Virus record (IMG/VR): IMGVR_UViG_3300032278_002257
Coordinates: 24,953 to 88,952 of that record
Strand: one strand, 5' to 3'
Length of the DNA: 64,000 nucleotides
DNA from: a virus
Of this stretch, positions 1-8,572 are shown piece by piece. The position numbers and the translations under genes were made by a program. The stretch's first letter is position 1; each line of letters opens with the position of its first letter. Under the pieces are notes generated by a model. The model searched no databases. It saw only the letters and a list, made by a program, of their open reading frames with translations, and was not told the origin of the DNA.

Positions 1-2
1 TA

Positions 3-224
3 CATTATGTAATTTATACAGGATCGGCTGATATTAATAATCTTGCTAAACGGTTTGAAGAACTTCAAAAATATAAACGTCCGCATAATATATATCATGT
101 TACTGAAAAATTGTATTATGGTGGAAAAACGAAACATCAAAAATCAAAATTAGTAAGTTTGTTAGATGATTTTCCTAATGAAATAATATCAACATTGAGT
201 ATTAAACCACATAGTGAAATATAA
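3..224 (+). CDS. Unidentified protein, C-terminal fragment
   Basis: An open frame enters from the left edge and ends at a TAA directly abutting the ATG of the next gene, so the two are probably co-transcribed. About 73 residues are visible. They are lysine- and histidine-rich and soluble, with no membrane segment and no motif I recognise. The start lies outside the window and the function cannot be told from this tail. Confidence 0.6.
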   Translation, partial: HYVIYTGSADINNLAKRFEELQKYKRPHNIYHVTEKLYYGGKTKHQKSKLVSLLDDFPNEIISTLSIKPHSEI

Positions 225-1106
225 ATGCAAGTATTAGAATTTACAGATTTAGAATTAAAATCAGAAATACAGAAAGTATTAAAACATGGCTATACTTTTT
301 ATCACGAACAGAATTTAACTCAATCTCAATTAGTTAATTATTGTAGGCGTATAGGAAATACAGACGATGATGTGTTGGGTTACATGCCTTTTAATCCAAA
401 AGATAATCCAGATATATCGAGAGTAATGTATAAAGGTTTGTTTGGTATGGCAGATTTAGAGTGGCATGGGGATGGTACTATGATACATATAGGAGATTTT
501 AAAGAAATATTAACTGCTTTGTATTGTGTGGAAGAATGTCGTGATACTGTTTTTAGTTTATTAGATCAAAGAAGATCTTTTTTAGATTTACCTAATAATG
601 AAAAAGATTACTGGCGTACTGTTGAAATACAATTAAATAATTTTAATTATGGCGTATTCGGATCTATAGATGACGCACAAAAGGATCGGGCTGACCGGGA
701 AGCAATTGGGAACATGATGGCGCATGAAGTGAAATACACAATGGCCGGCAAGGATAATGAGATTGCTGTTGTGAAAGATTATACTATTCCGGCACATCAT
801 AAGGGAGATGAACGCATGTCAATTGTGAATGTTCATCCAATTGGTGGAGAAGAATTTTTATATTGGCAACCATCTTTAACAGAAAAGGCATGGAAAAATG
901 GAAAGTTGATAGATGTAAATATTATAAAAGATAAACTTAAAAAAATATTAGATAGGTCAATATATCAAAAACATTTTGTATTTAAAAAGGGAGATTTATT
1001 AATTATGGATCAATTGTATACTATACATAGACGTTCACATGTTGTGAATAAGTCTAGAGAATTATGGAGAGTCGCATTTGATTACACAACTATTATAAAG
1101 GAATAA
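225..1106 (+). CDS. TauD/TfdA-like Fe(II)/2-oxoglutarate dioxygenase
   Basis: Likely a 2-oxoglutarate-dependent hydroxylase of the TauD/TfdA family. The iron site is visible as H81-x-D83 (in WHGDGT) with a distal histidine at H268 in a short segment after a 'MDQLYTIH' strand; R282 fourteen residues later is placed to bind the 2-oxoglutarate carboxylate. At 293 aa it has the usual family length and no signal peptide, so it is cytosolic. The substrate is unknown; clavaminate- or taurine-type small molecules and modified amino acids are all used by relatives. It is the first complete gene of a tight plus-strand run with a methyltransferase and a second 2OG enzyme, suggesting joint modification of one substrate (inference). 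Confidence 0.75.
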   Translation: MQVLEFTDLELKSEIQKVLKHGYTFYHEQNLTQSQLVNYCRRIGNTDDDVLGYMPFNPKDNPDISRVMYKGLFGMADLEWHGDGTMIHIGDFKEILTALYCVEECRDTVFSLLDQRRSFLDLPNNEKDYWRTVEIQLNNFNYGVFGSIDDAQKDRADREAIGNMMAHEVKYTMAGKDNEIAVVKDYTIPAHHKGDERMSIVNVHPIGGEEFLYWQPSLTEKAWKNGKLIDVNIIKDKLKKILDRSIYQKHFVFKKGDLLIMDQLYTIHRRSHVVNKSRELWRVAFDYTTIIKE

Positions 1107-1109
1107 AAT

Positions 1110-1691
1110 ATGACTTGGCTTGATGAAGTTTATAGTAAAAGTGTTGAAGAATTATATAAGGATTGGGATTATCACGCTTGGACAATGAAGGTCGGTTGGA
1201 TGGAAGGTCCTATACGTTATGCATGTGATTGGGTAAAAAGGAATTTTGAATTAGGTACTGAAATAGCAGATGTTGCATGTGGTAATGGTCAGATTGGTAT
1301 TGGTTTTAATAATAATGATTATATTATAGATGGATATGATGTTAATCAAAAAATGATTGATACATTTGAGGCGACTAATTATCGTGACATAATTTTGCAT
1401 GATATGAAAGAATTTCCATTACCAAGAAAATATAAATGTATAACAATTATTGGAGGATTTAACAAATCACATCTTCAATCAGATACAGCAAAATTCTTTT
1501 CAGATTCTTTAGAAAAAAATGGAATGATGGTAGCATCAGTATCAGCTCATGGAAATGATGATCCTCTTACAGCATTTGGATGGAGAGATCAAGAATATTT
1601 GGATATTATTTCTTCGGAAAAAGTTGATTCTATACTTACTGAAGATGAAGGACAACAAAGACATTTTATGACTGTATTTAAAAAACGTTAA
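1110..1691 (+). CDS. SAM-dependent methyltransferase (class I)
   Basis: A class I Rossmann-fold methyltransferase of 193 aa. Motif I is seen as D-V-A-C-G-N-G around residues 54-60, followed by an acidic strand end (GYDVN, near residue 75) that would contact the ribose of SAM, and a motif IV-like hydrophobic strand (ITIIGG) in the centre. No DNA-methyltransferase DPPY/NPPY motif or target-recognition domain is present, so a small-molecule or protein/sugar substrate is more likely than DNA. It starts three bases after the upstream dioxygenase and is followed within 10 bases by another 2OG oxygenase, so the three probably form one operon. Confidence 0.7.
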   Translation: MTWLDEVYSKSVEELYKDWDYHAWTMKVGWMEGPIRYACDWVKRNFELGTEIADVACGNGQIGIGFNNNDYIIDGYDVNQKMIDTFEATNYRDIILHDMKEFPLPRKYKCITIIGGFNKSHLQSDTAKFFSDSLEKNGMMVASVSAHGNDDPLTAFGWRDQEYLDIISSEKVDSILTEDEGQQRHFMTVFKKR

Positions 1692-1700
1692 GAAAGAAAT

Positions 1701-2309
1701 ATGAATAATTTTGATAATATTTTATGGATGCCAGTCGACATTCCAAAATATCAATATAAAAAAGATCTTATAGATAATTTTGTTGGTGACTCACCGCCGG
1801 ATGATGGAACAGGTGCTCAAGCATTTCAATATCAAAAATTTACTACAACAAATAAAAATTATAGTAAATCATCGTGGATTGAAGAATCTTCTCTAACAAA
1901 ATATATTGATAAAAATTTACCAATTGATCATTTAGTTAATGTTAGAATTAATAATTATTTAAAAGCTACTGAAATGCATATTGATTTTTTAACACCAGAT
2001 AAAAACGCAGATTTATGGAAACATGAAAAAAGTTTACAACCATGTGGCTATCGAATGACAATACAATATGATAACAATATTAAAAATCCTTATATTCAAA
2101 AAAATAATGGAGAAACAGTTTTAGCTAAAATGCCAATAGATACTGATTGGTGTGTTATACGAAGTACAGATACAACTCATGGTGGTAATTATGATCCTGA
2201 TAGATTTATACTTTTTACTCATTTTTGGGTTAATAAACAAAAACACTATGAAATTTTAAAAAGAAGTATCAACAAATATAAGGACTACATTATATACGAA
2301 GAAGAATAG
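1701..2309 (+). CDS. Fe(II)/2OG-dependent oxygenase-like protein
   Basis: A 202-aa protein with the double-stranded beta-helix iron signature H93-x-D95 (in MHIDF), distal H160 (in DTTHGG) and R168 eight residues later. This arrangement resembles the aspartyl/prolyl-hydroxylase-like 2OG proteins common in marine T4-like phages rather than the TauD type upstream. There is no signal peptide. It is preceded by an AAGAAAG ribosome site and sits in the same tight run as the first oxygenase and the methyltransferase. The substrate is unknown. Confidence 0.62.
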   Translation: MNNFDNILWMPVDIPKYQYKKDLIDNFVGDSPPDDGTGAQAFQYQKFTTTNKNYSKSSWIEESSLTKYIDKNLPIDHLVNVRINNYLKATEMHIDFLTPDKNADLWKHEKSLQPCGYRMTIQYDNNIKNPYIQKNNGETVLAKMPIDTDWCVIRSTDTTHGGNYDPDRFILFTHFWVNKQKHYEILKRSINKYKDYIIYEEE

Positions 2310-2311
2310 AA

Positions 2312-2704
2312 ATGTCAGTAACAACCATAGTCATATTCACAAATATTACAGGAACTACTTATTCAACTGTCGTGGAAGCAAAGATGGCATTTGAGAAGGC
2401 GAATCCTCATATAGTTAATACATTCGATGCGGAGCTCTCCCAATCTAAGACTTTAGGAATTAATACGAAATTTAAAAAAGTAATAGAAGGCGCTGGAGTA
2501 AAAGAAATTAGGACGATAGCGAAAGGGGGCGACGAGATAGATGATTCCTGGAATTCTTATCTGTATGAAAAACACATACAAGAATTGACAGTCGACAAAA
2601 CTGGTTTTAAAATTACTAGAACATGGACTGATGAACGATGGGCAATTGTTCAATCAATTCCAGTTCCTGTAGTAGGAAACGGATGGAATCGAATAGAAAT
2701 TTAA
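2312..2704 (+). CDS. Small conserved-type protein, paralogue of the next gene
   Basis: A 130-aa soluble protein not assigned to a known family. Its C-terminal part carries 'TDERW' followed about 20 residues later by 'GNGWNR'. The same arrangement (SDKRW ... GIGWTR) occurs in the protein encoded at 2752, so the two look like diverged copies. The N-terminus starts with a hydrophobic beta-like strand (TTIVIFTN), as does the neighbour's (RLIITFQ). It begins two bases after the upstream oxygenase stop. No catalytic motif is apparent. Confidence 0.6.
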   Translation: MSVTTIVIFTNITGTTYSTVVEAKMAFEKANPHIVNTFDAELSQSKTLGINTKFKKVIEGAGVKEIRTIAKGGDEIDDSWNSYLYEKHIQELTVDKTGFKITRTWTDERWAIVQSIPVPVVGNGWNRIEI

Positions 2705-2710
2705 ACTTTA

Positions 2711-2738
2711 TATAAATATAAATGTAACCATATAAATA
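2711..2738 (+). promoter_or_regulatory. Two T4-type late promoter cores
   Basis: Two exact TATAAATA boxes (2711-2718 and 2731-2738) lie 20 bp apart in the only sizeable gap of this operon, 14 and 34 bp before the ATG at 2752. TATAAATA is the T4 late promoter -10 element read by gp55-RNA polymerase, and a gp55 gene is present in this window. Confidence 0.5.
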
Positions 2739-2751
2739 AAAGGAATTTAAA

Positions 2752-3186
2752 ATGTCTGCAAGACTTATTATAACTTTTCAAAAATCTTTTTCAAAATTAG
2801 ATTTTTCATCATTTGAAACTTTATCTGAGGCTTTAGCAATGTTCAGTGATGACATCGAAGCCGCCAAAGGACAGTATCTACTGGCATCTGACAATGATAT
2901 AAATGATGATCTAGAAAATGGTGATTTAGTAGTAACTGACGAGCTTACGCAAAATGGAAATGGATTTCAAAAAACATTTATATTTTCTGACAAAAGATGG
3001 GACCAAATAAAAGATGAACCTCTTGATACATTGCCTGCGGGAATTGGGTGGACTAGAACAGTAGAGAAAGCACATTATATTATAAGTGAGACAGGTATTC
3101 CTGATGCAAATGACTATGCAAAGAGAGTATGTGATAATTGTCAAATTATATTTAATAATGAAGCTAAAGAAGTATTTCCCGTATAA
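2752..3186 (+). CDS. Small conserved-type protein, paralogue of the previous gene
   Basis: A 144-aa soluble, acidic protein with no assignable family. It shares with the preceding gene product a short beta-like N-terminus and the spaced pair SDKRW ... GIGWTR. Beyond that point it has an extra 25-30 residue tail containing a C-x-x-C pair (VCDNCQ), which the shorter copy lacks. Its ATG follows an AAAAGGAA ribosome site and two late-promoter cores, so it may begin a transcription unit that includes the transporter genes downstream. Confidence 0.6.
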   Translation: MSARLIITFQKSFSKLDFSSFETLSEALAMFSDDIEAAKGQYLLASDNDINDDLENGDLVVTDELTQNGNGFQKTFIFSDKRWDQIKDEPLDTLPAGIGWTRTVEKAHYIISETGIPDANDYAKRVCDNCQIIFNNEAKEVFPV

Positions 3187-3201
3187 AGAATTATAAAAAT
3201 T

Positions 3202-4647
3202 ATGTTTGAATTGTTGATGTGGACTATATTGGGTTCACTTTATGGATTATTTATAGGCATAATTCCCGTTTCAGGGCCCACCAAAGCATTAATAATGCTG
3301 TTTAGTGTTGTAAATCATTTTTCACATATACCATATGAATTTGTCGCCTTTTCTATGGCAGCGGTTGTTGCGTGTACAATAGGAGATAGTTTTTCAGGAG
3401 TTTATATTGGAATTCCCGGATCTAATTCTTCTGCGGCGACAATGGTTGATGGATTCCCACTCACCAAAGCAGGACAAAGTTCTTACGCAATTAGTTTAGC
3501 ATTAACCACTAGTGGTATACAAGGTATTATTTGGTTTGTTCCATTTCTTATTGTTCTTCCATTATATGAATATATTTTACAATATATGAAAGTTCCTGAG
3601 ATGTGGGTTATTATATTGTTTAGTTTTTTGAGTGTAAGTTTACTATCAAGTAATAAACCATTAAAAGGTATTTTAGCAGTAATTATAGGTGTTGGTTTAG
3701 GATCAATTGGTTCTGATGTTACAGGAAATCCAAGATTTACATTTGGAATGGAATATTATCTTTATGACGGTATAGGTATTGCAGTATTGGCATCAGGATT
3801 ATTTTGTATTCCAGAATTATATACATTGTGTAAATTTGATATGAAATCTGTTAAAGAAAATAGTGACTTTAAACAAATAAAAAAAGGTATAATTGATGCA
3901 ATACGTTTATGGAAACATGGTTTTGTTGGGGGATTAATTGGGTTTTTCTATGGACTATTGCCGGGATATGGTGGTGGCGGTTCAGAATGGATTTCTTATA
4001 GTATAGCGACAAAAATGAAAAGGGTATTTTCAACTCCATTTGGTAAGGGCGCGCCAGAAGGTATAGTCGCACCAGAAGGAGTTAATAATGCCGGCAAGGC
4101 AGGAGCATTAATACCCACTATTCTCATAGGTATTCCTGGTGCAACATGGGCAATGATCGCGATGGGATTATGGGAATATATTGGATTTCCTATGGGAGAT
4201 TTATATATATTAGAGGATAAAAATTTTATAAATTCTATAATAATTGGTTATCTAGTCGGCACTATTTCAGTTACAATTTTTGGATTATTATTAGCCGGGC
4301 CGATATCTAAAATATTTCGTATCAATAAATATTTTTTCATAGCATTTGTTGCACTTGTTACATGGTGGGCAATAATAAGTTCAAATTTTTATGAATTTAT
4401 TTTAGAAGATTCAATATTTTTTATTGTGTTTTCATTTTGTGGGTTTATACTGAAGCATTTTAAAATTAGCAGGCCAGCGGTATTGTTGGGATTTATTTTG
4501 AGTGAAAGATTAGAACAATTTTCATATCAATTGATAGATTTGTATAGTTTTCAAGAAATAATTATAAGACCATTCGTTATTATAATAATGTTGTTATCAA
4601 TATTGATGGTCATTTTTAGTAAAAAAGTAAAGGTGGATTATGTTTAA
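3202..4647 (+). CDS. tctA: Tripartite tricarboxylate transporter permease, TctA family
   Basis: A large integral membrane protein of 481 aa, the normal size of TctA, the main permease of tripartite tricarboxylate transporters that import citrate-like acids with a periplasmic TctC receptor. It shows the internal-repeat hallmarks: a first-half 'GIPGSNSSAATMVDG' loop and a second-half 'LLPGYGGGGSEW' loop, followed by 'APEGVNNAGKAGALIP' and 'GIPGATWAM', all characteristic of TctA. The first-half PGxGPT loop is altered to PVSGPT. About ten hydrophobic helices are visible. The TctC-like gene overlaps it by 8 bp. No TctB (small four-helix subunit) is seen nearby, so the phage may rely on host TctB or work without it. 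Confidence 0.85.
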   Translation: MFELLMWTILGSLYGLFIGIIPVSGPTKALIMLFSVVNHFSHIPYEFVAFSMAAVVACTIGDSFSGVYIGIPGSNSSAATMVDGFPLTKAGQSSYAISLALTTSGIQGIIWFVPFLIVLPLYEYILQYMKVPEMWVIILFSFLSVSLLSSNKPLKGILAVIIGVGLGSIGSDVTGNPRFTFGMEYYLYDGIGIAVLASGLFCIPELYTLCKFDMKSVKENSDFKQIKKGIIDAIRLWKHGFVGGLIGFFYGLLPGYGGGGSEWISYSIATKMKRVFSTPFGKGAPEGIVAPEGVNNAGKAGALIPTILIGIPGATWAMIAMGLWEYIGFPMGDLYILEDKNFINSIIIGYLVGTISVTIFGLLLAGPISKIFRINKYFFIAFVALVTWWAIISSNFYEFILEDSIFFIVFSFCGFILKHFKISRPAVLLGFILSERLEQFSYQLIDLYSFQEIIIRPFVIIIMLLSILMVIFSKKVKVDYV

Positions 4648-5755
4648 ATTTATTCAATTAGTATTATGTATGTTGTTTGTTTTTGGTACAATGGTTATGG
4701 TCAGCCAGGTTAATGCTGATACAATGTACGCAGTTATTCCTAGTTCACCAAAGCCAGGAGGAACCTCGAGATGGGCATGGCTTTGGGGTAAACATATGAA
4801 TAATAATTTATCAGGTAATATTGAACAAATAGATTTTAAATATATCCCAGGAAATAGAGGAAAAAATGCTCTAAGAAAATTTGAAAGTAAATTGAAATAC
4901 GGTAATTATATGATGACTAGTCATGGTGGAAATGCTATGGCAACATTATTAGAAGATGTTGGAAATTATGATTTTAGAAAATATAAACCAATATTAATTC
5001 ATCCTGGTAATATGCTTATTCCCAAAAGGATAGATTATAATCCAAAATTCCATAAACAAAAATTCGCACTTAATCCTGGGGGTGGATCAGAACCAGACCA
5101 TTTCGCGGCGGGACTAATGGTGTGTCCAGAGACTAATGATATGGATAAATTTATGAAATGTTTTAAAGATAGAGTAATTATTGTTAAAGGTATGAAAAGT
5201 GGAGGAGCGCGGATTGTAGCATTTGTAAATGGAGAATTGAATGTAAGTAGAGACACCTTTCAGAATTATACAGGTAATGCAAAATATAAAAAAGCATTAT
5301 CTAACAATGAACTTGAAATATGGTTTCATCATTGTCAAATGAATTATAAAACAGGTCAATGGGTAGATGATCCAAATCCTGAACTTAAAGGATTATGTTT
5401 CGATTATATATTTGAACAAACTCATGGATTTAAACCCAAAGGAGAGGTTTATGATGCATATGTTTTATTGAGATTGTGGAGAGATGGTATTCAAAAAAGT
5501 TTTTTTGTGACTACGGATAGTGTATATTATCATGATATGGTAACAATTGCAACAAAAACGTGGTTCGATGAGGAATTTCAAAAAGAAAGATTAAAAAAAT
5601 TAGGAAATTATGGGGTATTTATTGGACAAGACTCTGAGTTTATTATAAAAAGAATGTATGAAGCGGTAAATGAATCAACATTAAAAAATGCAGTAAGATT
5701 TGTTAATGAAGGATTAGGTTATAAAGCAGTAGTTAAACACATTCATTCTCCTTAA
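4640..5755 (+). CDS. TctC-like periplasmic solute-binding protein
   Basis: A 371-aa protein with a signal peptide: Met-Phe-Lys, a hydrophobic core to about residue 20, then a VNADT cleavage region. The mature N-terminus has a 'PGGTSRWAW' segment placed like the PGGGTD loop of the TctC/Bug receptor family, followed by an 'IPGNRGKNAL' segment resembling the PGAGG region, and it is longer and divergent after that. It overlaps the TctA gene by 8 bp, which strongly supports the role of substrate receptor for that permease. Probable substrate class is a carboxylic acid, but the ligand cannot be told. The 3' end converges with and overlaps a minus-strand gene by 23 bp. Confidence 0.6.
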   Translation: MFKFIQLVLCMLFVFGTMVMVSQVNADTMYAVIPSSPKPGGTSRWAWLWGKHMNNNLSGNIEQIDFKYIPGNRGKNALRKFESKLKYGNYMMTSHGGNAMATLLEDVGNYDFRKYKPILIHPGNMLIPKRIDYNPKFHKQKFALNPGGGSEPDHFAAGLMVCPETNDMDKFMKCFKDRVIIVKGMKSGGARIVAFVNGELNVSRDTFQNYTGNAKYKKALSNNELEIWFHHCQMNYKTGQWVDDPNPELKGLCFDYIFEQTHGFKPKGEVYDAYVLLRLWRDGIQKSFFVTTDSVYYHDMVTIATKTWFDEEFQKERLKKLGNYGVFIGQDSEFIIKRMYEAVNESTLKNAVRFVNEGLGYKAVVKHIHSP

Positions 5756-6254
5756 TCCATTCTGAATAAATTCTAGCGTCGTCCCATAACATTCCCATAA
5801 CTGTGCATCCATATTTTTTTGCCCATTTATAATTCAGATCAAATGTCCAAGGAAAAAATGTAATATTTTCTTGATTTTTCCAACGATGATCATTTAGTCC
5901 TGGATTTTGTCTCCAATATAATCTTCCACCAACTTTGGTTAATTTTACAGCTTTTTGTACTTGTGGTTCAACATCTTCTATAGATCCAAAATTTAAACTA
6001 CCGAGACATAAAACCACATCCCATTGTTTACCGTCAGCATCGAATTTTTCAATAGATATTACTTCATCTGCACTGTCATTGGCGGGATCAATACCATATA
6101 ATTTATCACCATAACGTCCTTTAAAGAGATTATAACCACAACCTATATCAAGTATGGTTTCATTATTTGATATTTTGTTTAGAAGTTCCCAACCGCTATA
6201 AGAATATTTGCTCCAATTAGGTTTCCAATCATTTTTAAAGTAGTCAATTACCAT
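5733..6254 (-). CDS. SAM-dependent methyltransferase
   Basis: A 173-aa class I methyltransferase on the minus strand. Motif I is L-D-I-G-C-G at about residues 35-40, followed by 'YGIDPAN' as the acidic strand end, and 'DVVLCLGSLNFG' as motif IV. The family resembles the small ubiE/Methyltransf-11-type enzymes acting on sugars or small molecules. Its ATG overlaps the stop of the epimerase upstream (ATGGTAA, 7 bp), so the two are translationally coupled and likely act in one pathway, such as modification of a nucleotide sugar or surface glycan (inference). It is one of only three convincing minus-strand genes in the window. Confidence 0.7.
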   Translation of the reverse strand: MVIDYFKNDWKPNWSKYSYSGWELLNKISNNETILDIGCGYNLFKGRYGDKLYGIDPANDSADEVISIEKFDADGKQWDVVLCLGSLNFGSIEDVEPQVQKAVKLTKVGGRLYWRQNPGLNDHRWKNQENITFFPWTFDLNYKWAKKYGCTVMGMLWDDARIYSEWIKENECV

Positions 6255-6919
6255 CCCAATTCTTTCATTTTAGTTGGATCTGCACAAGTTATATTAGATT
6301 CACCTTCAACTTTCCTAAACGGTAACACCTTATTATACCCTATCTTTTTCAAAAAGTCAAGGGGGGATATTGGTTTTCCGTGACCAATTTCATAAAGTTC
6401 TCCACCAACTCCTTTATCTATTAGTATTTTAATGGCTCTACAAACTTCATATACATGAGTAAAATCTCTTTTATGTTCAGTAATATAGTCTAATTTACCT
6501 TCTATGGCTAGTCCATATAACATATTTTTTCTATAATTATAATCTCCCCAAACAGTAAAAAACCTCATAATAACAACGTTTTTGGGAGCAATAAGTTCAC
6601 ATGCATATTTTGATATTGCATATGGACTTTGTAATTCTTTTACAGAAGAGGTGGATGCAAATAGAATTTTTGTATCTTTATAATGATCAAATATTCTTTT
6701 AGTTATTTTTATATTATTATCTAAATATTTTTTAGGATTTTTGTGACTTTCTCTGACGCCTGTTGATCCCGCCAAATGTATTACACAATCAACTTTAGGT
6801 AACTCAGTATTTAATATGTCATTTGGGTAGTCAATTCCATAAATATTATGATATGAATTAAGATAATTGTAGAGATTAGAACCAATGAAACCATTGTGTC
6901 CAGTAATCAAAATTTCCAT
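6248..6919 (-). CDS. NAD-dependent sugar epimerase/dehydratase (short SDR)
   Basis: An extended-type short-chain dehydrogenase of 223 aa. The NAD-binding GxxGxxG motif is at residues 7-13 (GHNGFIG), the catalytic pair is Y100-x-x-x-K104 with S90-S92 before it, and 'RFFTVWGD' matches the substrate-loop region of nucleotide-sugar epimerases. It is shorter than the usual 300-330 aa, with a reduced C-terminal substrate domain, so either the substrate is small or the enzyme is minimal. Coupled to the downstream methyltransferase by a 7-bp overlap. Likely acts on an activated sugar in the cytosol. Confidence 0.75.
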   Translation of the reverse strand: MEILITGHNGFIGSNLYNYLNSYHNIYGIDYPNDILNTELPKVDCVIHLAGSTGVRESHKNPKKYLDNNIKITKRIFDHYKDTKILFASTSSVKELQSPYAISKYACELIAPKNVVIMRFFTVWGDYNYRKNMLYGLAIEGKLDYITEHKRDFTHVYEVCRAIKILIDKGVGGELYEIGHGKPISPLDFLKKIGYNKVLPFRKVEGESNITCADPTKMKELGW

Positions 6920-6930
6920 AAACTTACCTT

Positions 6931-6938
6931 ACTAAATA
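6931..6938 (+). promoter_or_regulatory. Late promoter core before gene 13
   Basis: ACTAAATA lies 38 bp before the gene 13 ATG, in the 57-bp gap between the divergent epimerase and neck genes. It matches the xTAAATA late core seen before other virion genes here. Confidence 0.4.
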
Positions 6939-6959
6939 GTTAATATAACATATATTAAC
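6939..6959. repeat. Perfect inverted repeat in a divergent intergenic region
   Basis: GTTAATAT, a five-base spacer, then ATATTAAC: a perfect 8-bp inverted repeat directly after the late promoter core. It could be an operator for a dimeric regulator or a weak AT hairpin separating the two transcription directions. There is no U-tract, so it is not a standard terminator. Confidence 0.4.
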
Positions 6960-6976
6960 GCCGTTATAGGAACATT

Positions 6977-7723
6977 ATGTCAGCTACACAACCAGCGTCA
7001 AGAACAGAATTAAGAGAATATTGTTTAAGGGCATTAGGGAAACCAGTTATTCAGATCAATGTTGAAGAGGATCAACTGGAAGATAGATTGGAAGAAGGTC
7101 TTCAAATGTATCAAGAATTTCATGGAGATGCCACAATTAAAACATTTTTAAAACACGAAATAACACAAGATGATATTGATAACTCATACGTTACATTATT
7201 AGAGGCAACTATTGGTGTTATAGCCGTTTTTCCCTTGGATAGTGGATCAACAAAGAACATGTTTGATGTTAGATATCAATTATATTTAAATGATATTTAT
7301 GATTTAACCAAAACTTCAATAGTATCATACTATCAAGTACAACAACATTTAGGAGTACTTCAAGAAGTATTTAGTGGGAAACCAGGAATGAGATTTTCTA
7401 GGCATCAGGATAGATTATATGTTGATGTTGATTGGTCTAAGGAATTTAATGTGGGGGATTATCTCGTTGCTGAATGTGTACAAATCGTTGATCCAACTAC
7501 ACATACGGATGTTTTTAATGATATGTGGTTAAAACAATACACTACAGAATTGTTTAGAAAACAATGGGGAAACAATTTAATTAAATATCAAGGTACACAA
7601 TTACCTGGAGGAACCACTTTAGATGGTGGTAGAATTTTAGATGAAGCTAAATCAAATATAGAAATATTGTTACAAGATTTAGAAGGAAAATATCAATTCC
7701 CAGTCGACTTTGCAGTAGGATAA
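6977..7723 (+). CDS. 13: Neck protein gp13
   Basis: Corresponds to T4 gp13, which with gp14 closes the packaged head and forms the neck collar joining head to tail. The 248-aa protein matches the marine T4-like form in its N-terminal helix (TELREYCLRALGKP), the 'QLEDRLEEGLQMYQEFH' segment and the central 'DRLYVDVDW' strand. It is shorter than T4's 309 aa, as is usual for marine relatives. It starts the cluster 13-14-15-16, and its ATG follows a TATAGGAAC ribosome site. Structural, virion component. Confidence 0.88.
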   Translation: MSATQPASRTELREYCLRALGKPVIQINVEEDQLEDRLEEGLQMYQEFHGDATIKTFLKHEITQDDIDNSYVTLLEATIGVIAVFPLDSGSTKNMFDVRYQLYLNDIYDLTKTSIVSYYQVQQHLGVLQEVFSGKPGMRFSRHQDRLYVDVDWSKEFNVGDYLVAECVQIVDPTTHTDVFNDMWLKQYTTELFRKQWGNNLIKYQGTQLPGGTTLDGGRILDEAKSNIEILLQDLEGKYQFPVDFAVG

Positions 7724-7726
7724 TAA

Positions 7727-8572
7727 ATGCCAGTATCTACATATTTTCAAAATGTTGATTTTCAACCAGAACAAAATTTACTAAACGATTTGGTAGAAGA
7801 ATCGATTAAAATACATGGAATAGATATAAGTTATCTGCCTAGAACATCAGTTGCAGTAGATAATTTGTATAGTGAAGATGTCGCTTCTAAATTTTCAGCT
7901 GCACATATAATAGAAATGTATATTGATTCAACTGATGGATTTAGTGGTGAAGGTGATATGGTAGGACAATTTGGGCTTGAAATACGAGATCAAGTAATTT
8001 TAGATGTTTCTCAAAGACGGTGGAAAGATGAAGAAATACCAGGAAGACTTGATAGACCATATGAAGGAGATTTAATATATTTTCCATTAAATGATAAATT
8101 ATTTGAAGTTAGATTTGTTGAACATGAAAAAGTATTTTATCAGTTGGGGAATCTTCCAATATATACTCTCACTTGTGAAACGTTTGAGTACAGTCATGAG
8201 GATATGGATACTGGTATTGCGGCAATCGACGATATTGAAACAGATTATGGATACTCGATGGACTTGGTATTTACTTCAGGAGAAGGAACTTTTACGATAG
8301 GAGAAGATTGTAGCAATGGAGACGCTACGATGAAAGTTCTTTCTTGGGCTCCTACTACAAAGACTTTGAGAGTTGGAAATATTGTTGGTACTATTACTAC
8401 AGCATATGATGTTGTGGGTGTAGCAAGTACCGCATCTTGGTCTATGACAGCAGTGCCAGATGATCTGGTAATTCTAACAGATCCACTGGCGAATAATTTA
8501 GGTATTCAAACTGAAAGTGATTCAATATTTGATTTCACTGATAGAGATCCATTTTCTGAAGGTAACATATAA
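7727..8572 (+). CDS. 14: Neck protein gp14
   Basis: T4 gp14 homologue, the second neck/head-completion protein. Typical features are the start 'MPVSTYFQNVDFQPEQNLLNDLV', a 'LPRTSVAVDNLYSED' loop and a beta-rich centre. At 281 aa it is close to T4's 256. It follows gp13 with a 3-bp gap, and its stop (TAATG) overlaps the start of gp15. Its role is assembly of the head-tail junction after DNA packaging. Confidence 0.88.
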   Translation: MPVSTYFQNVDFQPEQNLLNDLVEESIKIHGIDISYLPRTSVAVDNLYSEDVASKFSAAHIIEMYIDSTDGFSGEGDMVGQFGLEIRDQVILDVSQRRWKDEEIPGRLDRPYEGDLIYFPLNDKLFEVRFVEHEKVFYQLGNLPIYTLTCETFEYSHEDMDTGIAAIDDIETDYGYSMDLVFTSGEGTFTIGEDCSNGDATMKVLSWAPTTKTLRVGNIVGTITTAYDVVGVASTASWSMTAVPDDLVILTDPLANNLGIQTESDSIFDFTDRDPFSEGNI

